64,000 nucleotides of DNA from assembly GCA_948144175.1 (NCBI GenBank), contig CANXME010002463.1, positions 1,325,001 to 1,389,000 on the forward strand, in the 5' to 3' direction. This stretch comes from Closterium sp. NIES-65. Lineage: Eukaryota; Streptophyta; Zygnematophyceae; Desmidiales; Closteriaceae. The translations under genes were made by a program, and so were the position numbers. Below are positions 41,906-50,918 of this stretch, in pieces. A model generated the notes under the pieces. The model saw only the letters and a list, made by a program, of their open reading frames with translations, was not told the DNA's origin and made no database searches. Each line of letters opens with the position of its first letter. Within the stretch, counting starts at the first letter, position 1.

Positions 41906-42151
41906 AGGCGCTGAGATTTGCTTTGTTGCTTCTCTTGACTGGTCTTGTGACCATCTGTGATTTTTCTCTCTCTTGATATCCCTCACTTAGCCTATGGGGG
42001 TGTGTCAAAACATATTTGTATGTTTGCTAGGTTTGTTAGGTTTGTTAGGCTGAAGTGGGGTGCATAGTATAGAATACAACACTTCTAGGGTTTCCTACTT
42101 GTACCTATCTTCTGCTAGTCAAACTCATTCCGCCGTTCCTAGTTTCTAACA
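41906..42151 (+). mobile_element. 3' end and LTR of a copia element in + orientation
   Basis: From about 41910 the sequence parallels the copia-1 3' end (cttgactggtcttgtgacc, then the purine tract cctatgggggtg). An LTR follows, starting TGTCAAAAC at 42003 and ending TTTCTAACA at 42151. It has the opposite orientation to the pol remnant it abuts, so the junction near 41905 is an inversion or deletion breakpoint. Confidence 0.8.
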
Positions 42152-42286
42152 GGCGAACGCGAAACCGCACGTGGGGTGCATAGTATAGAATACAACACTT
42201 CTAGGGTTTCCTACTTGTACCTATCTTCTGCTAGTCAAACTCATTCCGCCGTTCCTAGTTTCGAACAGGCGAACGCGAAGCCGCAC
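42055..42286. repeat. 116-bp tandem duplication spanning LTR end and flank
   Basis: Copy one is 42055-42170 and copy two 42171-42286. Each contains the last ~97 bp of the LTR plus ggcgaacgcgaaRccgcac of flanking DNA. The duplication therefore happened after the LTR element inserted. Confidence 0.88.
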
Positions 42287-42964
42287 GTGCATGTGGGCGG
42301 AAGCGTTGGCGCGAAGGCGGCAAGACAAACGCGATGGCGCGAAGGCGGCAGGGCAAACGCGATGGCACGAAGGCGGCTGGGCGAACGCGATGGCGCGAAT
42401 GCAGCTGGGTGACCGGAAGATTCGAATTATAAAGAAACCCTCAGATTGCGATGGCCACCTAGCGTTGTTACGTGTGATATGGCGTCCGCTTTTCCACCTT
42501 GGCCTCACGCAAGGCTCGCTTGTAATTTCGTTTTGTCACCGAACACGACACTCCATTTTCGAGCAATGTCGCCCTTTCAGACTCCCTTCAAAGCGTAGGT
42601 ACCTCTAGTCTTATGAGCTTCTCGCGAGCGTGCAGTGCGGTACATCTGCTAGTTGGCGTGCGTAGCGTGTCTATACTTGGTTCTTAGAAACCCGGGAAAA
42701 TTTTGATGCGTTTTTTGGACAGGTTTCTTTGTCTGGTACTCATGTTTGTGGAAGTAGGTGTTGCGCGACATTGGCCGAAGTGAGTTTCCATCGTTGCGAC
42801 ACTGTTTCCGTCTGGCTCGCATTCACGATCAGGTTTGGGTGCATACCCGTTGACTCCCTTGGCAACTGGGTTACACCCAACCAACCTTAGGAAGGAGGAA
42901 CCAATTTGCCCTTTCTTGCCTCATTGGCAAAAAAGCCCTTATTAACTGCTGTGACGAGAAAGTC
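42287..42964. other. Short degenerate repeats, then gene-free sequence
   Basis: About four diverged units of 25-28 bp (gcgatggcgcgaaggcggc) occupy 42300-42415. The remainder, up to the tRNA gene, shows no supported gene. Confidence 0.6.
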
Positions 42965-43038
42965 TGCTCCCGGCGGGGCTTGAACCCGCGACCTTCGGCT
43001 CATAAGACCAACGCTCTAACCGACTGAGCTACGGGGGC
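42965..43038 (-). tRNA. tRNA-Ile (anticodon UAU)
   Basis: A 74-nt cloverleaf with A-box (GCTCAGTCGGTTAGAGC) and B-box (GGGTTCAAGCC). The seven-base anticodon loop CTTATGA gives anticodon UAU, decoding AUA. The anticodon stem TTGGT/GCCGA includes two G-U pairs, the T stem GCGGG/CCCGC is perfect, and the discriminator is A. The acceptor stem GCCCCCG/CGGGAGC has one C-A mismatch at 3-70. No intron is present. It lies about 280 bp upstream of the CCR4-like gene on the opposite strand. Confidence 0.85.
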
Positions 43039-43319
43039 ACGGCAGCTTGAAGTTTGTTTTGTATATAGTGCTAATAAATGTAAAGTAAAACTGGGTTGCA
43101 CCTGCTTCCGTTTCGTGCTTTCTTATAAATCATTTTCCCGCCATCCGCGCTCTGAGCTTCACCACCACAGCCCACGCGCTCAGCGTCACTATCACCGCCA
43201 ACTCTCCAGCCTCACGTTCCCTTTTGAATCCGCTTTCTCTGCCGCCCTCCCGTTCCCGGCGTCTAACGCCGACTACCGGGCCGATCGGGCTTCTTTTCGT
43301 GCTTGTATCGCGGCACGCC

Positions 43320-46300
43320 ATGTCGTGGCGGGGATATCAGAACAGCGTGAATGGCAGCGGGAGCGGCAGCGGCGGCGGATGGAACGGATCGGCTATTCCT
43401 CCACCTTCGTTTAATCCGTCCGCGCCTCCGGCTGATACATCTGCGCCGGTGTGCTATAGCTTCCTCTCCCCCGCCGGATGCCGATTCGGCCACCGCTGCC
43501 GTTTCTCCCACTCCGCGCCTCCCCAATCCCTCCCCGCATTTCCGCCTACCCACTCCGCGTTCCCCCCTTCTCACTCCGCGCTTCCCCAATCCACCTCCGC
43601 GTTTCCCCCAACCCACTCCGCGCTTCCCCACTCCCTCTCCGCTTTCCCCCCTTCTCACTCCGCGCTTCCCCAACCCCCTTTCGCGTTTCTCCCTAACCAC
43701 TCCGCGCTTCCCCAATCCATCTCCGCGTTTCCCCCTTCTCACTCCGCGCCCCTCCCCTCCCCGTTTCTCGGTATCTCATCTGCGAATTCGCTCTCAAATT
43801 CCTTCCAGCAGCTTTCTACGAACCGTCAAAGAAATTCCCAAGGTGTGGGTTTGCCTCCGGTTTCAACTTATGGCCTAGTCGCTAGGTTCGACAGTGGAGC
43901 AGGAGGGGGAGGAAGGGGCGGAGGAGGGGGGGGAAGTGGAAGACAGGACGGAAGGGGAGGAGGGCAAAGGGGACAGGGTGTATGGAGAGAAAGAGAAGGA
44001 GGGGGGAGGTGGGGAGGAGGACGAGGGGGAGAAAGAGGGAGAGGAGGATGGGGGGGAGGAGGGGGAGGAAGAGAGGGAGGAAGAGAAGGGACTCAAGGCG
44101 GTTGGGGTTCTGGCAGGGGCAGGGGAGAAGGGGAAGGGGAGCACGGGAGATGGAGGGGGGAGGGTGGGAGAGGAAAGTGGGGAGGTGGGATTGGGAGCGG
44201 AGGGGAGGAGAAGAGGCAGTGGATCAGGTGCAGGGGGGGTGAGTCAGGGGCGGAGAAGGGAAAAGCGTGTGAAACAGGGGGGAGTGCAGGCAGGCATACA
44301 GGCAGTGCCGCAGGGGCACAGGCAGACGCACATGCAGGCGTGCATGCAGAGAGAAACGCAGACGCTCATGCAGGCGCACATGGTTACACACATGCTGACA
44401 CGCAAGCTGGCACACATACGAACACACATAGGGGGGCGCATAGAGAGGGGCAAGCAGGTGCAGGGGGCGCGTGTGTGAGAGTGAGTGTGATGAGCTACAA
44501 TGTGTTGGCGTCCTGCCATGCTGCCAAGTTCGCCCGTGAGCTCTATCCTGGAGTGCCCAAAGGCGTGCTGCATTGGAGCCAGAGGAGGCACGGCATCGTG
44601 AAGGAGATCAAGCAGCACTCGCCTGATCTCATATGCCTGCAGGTAGGGTTCAGGGTTCAATGGTTTTGAACTGGACTGTATGAACGCTTTTGAGAATTCC
44701 ACAAAACTAACGCTCTATATACACGCTGATGGGTTCGGGGGGGGGGGGGGGGGGGGGGGGGGGGGTGACGATGCGCATTAGAGAATTTCCAAGGAGAATC
44801 CAGGGGCATGTTGATTAATCTCTTTAAGATGCACTTTGGCTGTCCATGCCGTGTTTCTTGCGTTGCATAGCAGGAGGTGGACAACCATGCGGATCTATGT
44901 ATGTGGAGTGAGCGATGAACAAGCTACTTGTGAGGAGTAAACTGTTTTTATCAAAAGTGGCTCCTTTTGTTTGTTGTTGCATTGTAGGAGGTGGACAACC
45001 ATGCAGATCTATGTGGAGCACTTAACAAGCTGGGCTATGACAGCATCTTCCAGGTGCGCTGATAAGATTCGATTTGATTTGGTTTGAGCCGACTCAAAAA
45101 GCAAGCTGGGCTACGTTGGCATCTTCCGGTTGTGCTGATTATCTTTGATGTGATTCATTTGATCTGATTCTATTCTATTTATTTTAGTCAGGCAAGCTGT
45201 TTGCATGTACGCGTGCGTTCCCATGCGCGTGTATGTGCCCATGCATGTGTATCTCACTTATATTCCCTTTTTGATTGTTTTCCTTCCAGTGTCGCACGGG
45301 AGGCAACAAGGACGGCTGCGCTAATTTCTGGAATACCAAGAGGTGAGCCATGTGGTTTTCTGATGCACGTGTTGTATGTATGTTCATATTTAGGATGCGT
45401 TGTGTGTCCCTTTCCTGGTGTGTCCCACCCCACGTGGGTCCCATCCCACGTGTGTCCCATGCCAGGTGTGTCCCACCCCACGTGTGTCCCATGCCAGGTG
45501 GGTCCCACCCCACGTGTGTCCCATGCCAGGTGTGTCCCACCCCACGTGTGTCCCATGCCAGGTGTGTCCCACCCCACGTGTGTCCCATGCCAGGTGTGTC
45601 CCACCCCACGTGTGTTCCATGCCAGGTGTGTCCCACCCCACGTGTGTTCCATGCCAGGTGTGTCCCACCCCACGTGTGTCCCATGCCAGGTGTGTCCCAC
45701 CCCACGTGTGTCCCATCCCCTTCATCTGTGTCCTCTCCCTTCATACTGCAGGTGGTAGTGTGTTGATTTTCAATCTATTGACTTTGCTTTGGTGGGAATC
45801 ATTGAGGTGGATAAAAAAAATCTTCACCGATTCTTTCCTTGTCCCTTCCGATTCTTCTTCTTTCCTCCTCTCCCGCATGCACATCACAGGTGGTCCTGTG
45901 TTGACTTTCAGTCCATCGAGTTTGCAGCTGTGGGCCTGAGAGACAATGTTGCCCTTCTCACCGTGCTCAAGGTACCCTGGATGCATTCATTGACTATTAA
46001 GAAGCTCTGTGTTTCGTGTCTCCCGTCCTCTGCATCCTCGCCCCACATTTGCACTGAATGTGGTCCTGTGTTGACTCTGAATTAATCAAATTTTGCAGCT
46101 ATGGGCCTGGCCTGAGAGACAATGCCGCCCTGCTCACTATTCTAATTTTGAAGGTACCATGAGTCACCTTGTTGGTTAGGAATGAATTTGTTGACTCCGG
46201 TTTACTTGGTCCATCGAAAGCTGTCAAGTTGTTTCTCTGTTTCCTTGGCCCAAAACCCGCCTCTTCCTCCCCGTATGACCTCACTGTGGCCCAAAACCCG

Positions 46301-49300
46301 CCTCTTCCTCCCCGTATGACCTCACTGTGGCCCAAAACCCGCCTCTTCCTCCCCGTATGACCTCACTGTGGCCCAAAACCCGCCTCTTCCTCCCCGTATG
46401 ACCTCACTGTGGCCCAAAACCCGCCTCTTCATTTAACCAGTTTATTGGAGAAAACAAGGAAGGGGAAGGAGTCGAGGAACTGGAAGAAGGAGAAGAGAGG
46501 GATGAAGAGAATAGCAGGTGACTTTTTGCACCTTTGCACCTTGTAGCAAGACTTGTCCCTTTTGAGAATTCTCGAAAACAAGAGGGGGGGAAGGAGTGGA
46601 GGAACTGGAAGGAGGAGAAGAGGCAGAAGAAGAGAACAGCAGGCAGAAAGTAAAGTCAGTCAGTTGAGCTCTGCCCCTCGCCTAGTTGACAGAGTGGACA
46701 GTGGAGGATGAACAATACCTGAGAAGTGGTTTGGTGGAATCATGCAGTGCTGGAGTGTTGGTGAATGGATGTCTCAGCACAGGTCAGTGACTCTGGCTGA
46801 GTTCATCACGAAATGGTCACAAGCTGATGAGGAATATCTAAAGGGTCACTGACCCGTGCTGAGCCACCCGTTCACCAACATTCCAACCACTGCATAATTG
46901 CACCAAACCCCGTCTCAGATATTGTTCATCCTCCGCTGTTCACCCCAACTTTCGCGTCCTCTTCAACCCCTAGCATGGTGAGATCGAGCTGGCTCAGCTG
47001 TCCCAGTGCTACCCGCTCTATCTGCTTTATCCTTCTCCACCATTCCTCCCCCCCCCCCCCCCCCCCTCACCCACCTCCAACTCCCCATCCCCCAGTTGTC
47101 TCGTCCTTGCCAGCATTCACGTGCTCTTCAACCCCAAGCGAGGAGACATTACACCTCTCATGTGACCCTAATCAACCCCATCCACCCTGCACCACCTTCC
47201 CCCTTTACCCATTCCAACTCCCCAATCACAGCTGTCTCGTCCTCGCCAATATTCACGTGCTCTTCAACCCGAAGCGAGGAGACATCAAGCTGGCCCAGAT
47301 GTCCCGGCTCCTGTCTGCCGCCCATCAGCTGTCCGAGAAGCACGGGAGCTGCCCGGTCGTGGTGTGCGGGGATTTCAACGCCACCCCTGCAGTGAGTATG
47401 TATGGTAGAAGCCAGCGCAAGTCAATGGGAGTCAGTACAAGTCAATGGAAGTCCAGAAGTGCCACGGATGTCCCGGCTCCTGTCTGCCGCCCATCAGCTG
47501 TCCGAGAAGCATGGCAGCTGCCCGGTTGTGGTGTGCGGGGATTTCAACGCCACCCCTGCGGTGAGTATGTATGGTAGAAGCCAGCGCCAGTCAATGGGAG
47601 TCAGTACAAGTCAATGGAAGTCCAGAAGTGCCACGGATGTCCCGGCTCCTGTCTGCCGCCCATTAGCTATCCAAGAAGCATGGAAGCTGCCCGGTTGTGG
47701 TGTGCGGGGATTTCAACGCCACTCCTGCTGTAAGTTCAATCGAGGTCACTACAAGTTACTACAAGTCAATGCAAGTCAACGCAAGTCAGCACTAGAGTCC
47801 AGAAGAAGGTTCATCCAATCACTAATCTCGTTCATGCTCTTTAGTTTCCCATTTGTGCTCGTCTTGTCCAAGCCATCGTGCGGAGCTGCAATCTAACTCC
47901 GTTTACTGTCTTGTTTCTTCCTTCCTCTTATTTCTTCCTCTTGTTTCTTCTCCGCGTGTGCTGTACTGTCTGGATTTGTGCTCGGCTTGTCCAATCCAAG
48001 CCATCGTGCGCAGCTGCAATGAACTCTGTTCTCCCTCTTATTTTTCTCTCTGGGTGCGCTGCACTGTCTGTGTGTGTTTCTTGCCGCTACAGAGTGCACT
48101 CTATGACTTCATCGCTTCATCGCAGGTAGGCTTATCAAATGCTGACTATCAAATTCTGGTGAAGAGCCGTGTTTTAAGTCGACTCAAAACTGTGCACTAT
48201 TGAAATCACTTTTGAGAATTCTCAAAAGTGATTTCAATATAGCTGGTGAAGAGCCGTGTTTTGAGTCGACTCAAAATTGTGCACTCTATGACTTTATCGC
48301 TTCTTCACAAGTAGGCTTATCAGATGCCGACTATTAGATTCTGGTGAAGTGGCGGATGTGTTATTGTGCTATAGTTCCCTTTCTTTTTCTGCTGTTGTTT
48401 CCAGTTCCTTCTTTGAACAAACCCGCTTTTATCTATGCCATGGTGACTCATTAAACTCTAAATTATGTTAGGGTGATCTACCCTGCAGTTTCTCTTTGCC
48501 TCTGTTGAATTTCTCCATCTCTCCACCTCCGTCCTTCACCCATCCATCCTGCCTTGCAGTTGAATCTGGCTCTCACCGATTGGGGGGGGGCAGTCACAAA
48601 TCCTCTTTAACATCGACTCAAAAGCCACCGTTCAGTTCCTCCACCTTTGCTCCTGCACCTGTCCTGTCTTGCAGCTTGATCTTGCTCTCACTGATCGGCG
48701 AAGGGTATCAGGGCAGCTGGAGGGAGGGGAGGGGCAGCAGCAAGTTCGGTTCCAATCGGCTTCCCACTTGAATCAGCACTGGTCGACAGAGCAATCCGGT
48801 GCTTCTGAGACCACCACCAGTGCCACCACCGCCACCACCACCAGTACCACCACCGCCACCACCACCGCTGCTACCACCATCAGCAGCATCACAGCAGAGG
48901 GATCGGCCAATGGCGGGTTGACATCTGGCAGTTTTGTTTCCATCTCAGAGGCGAAACGGCAGAGAGTGGCTGTCAATGAGAACGGGCAGGAGGGGATGGG
49001 GGCATTGGGCAACGATGGCAGTGGGTGGGGGGGCAGCACTTTTGCTCTGGCGAGCGGAGGATTAGGATGGGGAGGGATGGGAGGGATGGGAGGAGTGGGA
49101 GGGATGGGACGGATGGGAAGAATGGGGGGATGGTCCTTTGAGGAGCTAAGGATTGCAACAGGGAGTGATGGAGTGGACACTGTTGTGAAACACCCTCTGA
49201 AACTCAAGAGCGCGTATTCACAAGCACCGGTAAGATCAGTTTTTCCTCGGGCCCTTTCATTCACACAGCAACATACACTTTTCTTCCGTGAGCTTCTGTT

Positions 49301-50255
49301 CAGGGGTTTGTTGTTCACACATGCACTTTCCCCTCCTGCACTTTCGTTGTTTGGGATTGTAAGTGTATGTTGACATCACTCAAATACTGCCTACAAAACA
49401 CGTGACTCATTTCTGCACTTAGGATAAGCACATGCACATGCCCTGTTGTTCTGCATGCCGACAATGTCACTCTAAATGCTTGTGCCATTATTCCGTTTAC
49501 TGACACCATTTTCCTGATTGCTTCTGTCATCGTTCTGTTTGCTGACGTCATCGTTCTGCTTGCTGATGTCATCGTTCTGCTTGCTGACGTCACCTTTCTG
49601 CTTGCTTCCCTCATCGTTGCATTCTGGCAGACCGAGAATCGTCATGCATGCCCCAAGGGAGAACCTCTGCTGACGTCATTCCATGCAAACTTCTGCGGAA
49701 CTGTGGACTACATCTGGTGAGCTCGTTCCCCCACCTCCTTCGCTAAGTCTCTCCTCCAATCTCACCCCCACCCTCACCCTCCTCACCCTCTTCCTCTCAC
49801 CCTCACCCTCACCCTCACCCTCACCGTCACCCTGACAAGGAATACCCATCCCTTTCACTCCTCGCAATCCCTCCCATCCTAAACATCCCCCACTTTTCCT
49901 TGAGGTGAAGGGAGTGTTGGATGTGCTCCTTGCGTTCCACCCACACCCCACCTTAAGACCAATCAACCACAATTCCTTGCACCCCTCTTCACCCCTACTC
50001 GGCCCTCTTCACCCCTCTTCGCCCCTCTTCGCCCCTCTTCACCCCTCCACCCCTCGTCACCCCTCATAACCCCTCTTCACACCTGCTCCCGCTCTCACCA
50101 GGCACACCCATGAGTTGGAGGTGCAGAGAGTGCTAGACGTGCTCCCAGTGTCCCACTTTGCTCACAACGGCGCCATGCCCACTCGCCGCTGGCCCAGCGA
50201 CCACTTCTCCTTAATTGCAGAGTTCACCCTCCAATGCCGGCCTCAGCAACAGTGA
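43320..50255 (+). CDS. CCR4-type deadenylase (EEP nuclease) with CCCH zinc finger, ten exons
   Basis: Predicted exons: 43320-44642, 44988-45053, 45290-45342, 45890-45971, 46441-46517, 47232-47391, 48093-48125, 48675-49229, 49631-49716, 50102-50255. All borders are GT-AG and phases agree. An N-terminal CCCH finger (C-x8-C-x5-C-x3-H) is followed by a Pro/Ser repeat, then Gly/Arg/Glu- and His/Ala-rich stretches. The exonuclease-endonuclease-phosphatase domain shows MSYNVLA, DLICLQ|EVDNHADL, NIHVLFNPKRGDIK, VVVCGDFNATP and the terminal RRWPSDHFSLIAEF, so all active-site motifs are present. It resembles plant CCR4 homologues with nuclear/cytoplasmic mRNA-decay roles. Exon 5 is short and acidic, and exon 8 is Thr- and Gly-rich. 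Nearly every exon has partial copies in adjoining introns, so cryptic splicing is likely. An upstream in-frame Met at 43224 is possible but poorer. Confidence 0.85.
43524..43757 (+). repeat. Coding minisatellite in exon 1 of the CCR4-like gene
   Basis: Tandem units of about 42 bp encode HSALPQS/HSAFPPS-type heptapeptides directly after the CCCH finger. The unit is a multiple of three, so length changes keep the frame. Confidence 0.85.
44737..44765. repeat. Poly-G tract in CCR4 intron 1
   Basis: An uninterrupted run of about 29 G. Length in the assembly may be unreliable. Confidence 0.9.
44872..44912 (+). repeat. Partial copy of CCR4 exon 2
   Basis: gcaggaggtggacaaccatg and following bases repeat the acceptor and first ~25 bp of exon 2 (genuine copy from 44988), then diverge. 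Confidence 0.85.
45405..45720. repeat. 32-bp minisatellite in CCR4 intron 3
   Basis: About ten units of ggtgtgtcccaccccacgtg + tgtcccatgcca. Each unit contains several GT dinucleotides in donor-like context. Long open frames on both strands here are artefacts. Confidence 0.93.
46054..46158 (+). repeat. Degenerate copy of CCR4 exon 4
   Basis: tgtggtcctgtgttgactct, and then ttgcagctatgggcctg...aatgccgccctgctcac followed by gtacc, parallel exon 4 and its donor but carry small insertions. A shorter copy of the exon start lies at 45751-45785. Confidence 0.85.
46246..46433. repeat. 41-bp minisatellite in CCR4 intron 4
   Basis: About 4.6 nearly identical units of tggcccaaaacccgcctctt + cctccccgtatgacctcactg directly precede the acidic exon 5. 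Confidence 0.93.
47464..47730 (+). repeat. Two extra copies of the 3' half of CCR4 exon 6
   Basis: The stretch encoding QMSRLLSAAHQLSEKHG through GDFNATPA, with its donor and following intron, recurs at about 47464-47570 and 47634-47740, making three tandem copies (about 170-bp period). A 5' half copy sits upstream at 47093-47160. Confidence 0.9.
48198..48239. repeat. 42-bp perfect palindrome
   Basis: The sequence is symmetric about the junction of 48218 and 48219 with core CACTTTTGAGAATTCTCAAA, and reads the same on both strands over 42 bp with no spacer. It lies between two copies of the exon 7 region and beside the palindromes at 48172-48189 and 48259-48276. Confidence 0.95.
48277..48340 (+). 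repeat. Copy of CCR4 exon 7 and its donor
   Basis: gtgcactctatgactttatc onward repeats exon 7 (48093-48125) and about 50 bp of intron with a few substitutions. It starts immediately after the palindrome TTTTGAGTCGACTCAAAA at 48259-48276. Confidence 0.9.
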
Positions 50256-50289
50256 CATGCTTCAAGCCTAGATGTGCTTCAAGCCTAGA

Positions 50290-50535
50290 TGTGCTTCAAG
50301 CCTAGATGTGCTTCCTGCCAGTGCCCCACTTCCCCCACAACGGCGCCACGCCCACTCGCCGCTGGCCCAGCGACCACTTCTCCCTGCTCGCAGAGTTCAC
50401 CCTCCGATGTCAGCCGAAAGAGCAGTAACGCGCGTCAAAGCTGCACGCGCTTCAAGCATACATGTGCTGCCAATACCCCACTTCCTCCACAATGGTGCCA
50501 TGCCCACTTGCCGCTGGCCCAGCGACCACTGAGAG
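50290..50535 (+). repeat. Two partial copies of the last CCR4 exon
   Basis: Sequences around cgctggcccagcgaccactt recur at about 50309-50428 and 50463-50532 after the real stop at 50255. Another fragment of the exon start lies upstream (about 49907-49960). Confidence 0.9.
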
Positions 50536-50569
50536 CCAGTGTTTGTTGATGTGCATATGGGGTTTTGCC

Positions 50570-50575
50570 AATAAA
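50570..50575 (+). terminator. Candidate poly(A) signal of the CCR4-like gene
   Basis: AATAAA lies 315 bp after the stop codon and just beyond the last partial exon copy. The interval 50576-50918 separates this gene from convergent subtilase B and shows no other feature. Confidence 0.5.
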
Positions 50576-50918
50576 CTCACTGCATGTGCATGAGATTTGA
50601 TACACTGGTCGTGTGTACATAGCTTGTCTTGTTGCCTAGAAAATGAGTTTAATTTGCAGCAATTTTTTTATTGTACCTTTCTACGTTACCTCATAAACAT
50701 TGCTTTGTAAAATGCTGCCACTGTAGTATAAATTTTCATGCAAAGCATGTTGGGCTGGGCAAAAAACTCCATTTACATCACACAGAGTGAATACCACACT
50801 TGGTAATGGGAGTCAAAAACCAGCCCAGTGAGAACGATACGATACTGCACGCAGCATCACTCTGAAGCATCCCCTCTTTCTCCTGCTCCGCCTACTCTTT
50901 CTCTCCACCTCAGCAGCT

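Noticed and set aside
45184-45939. Open frames on both strands in CCR4 intron 3
   Set aside because: They come from the 32-bp minisatellite; the flanking exons splice over it in phase.
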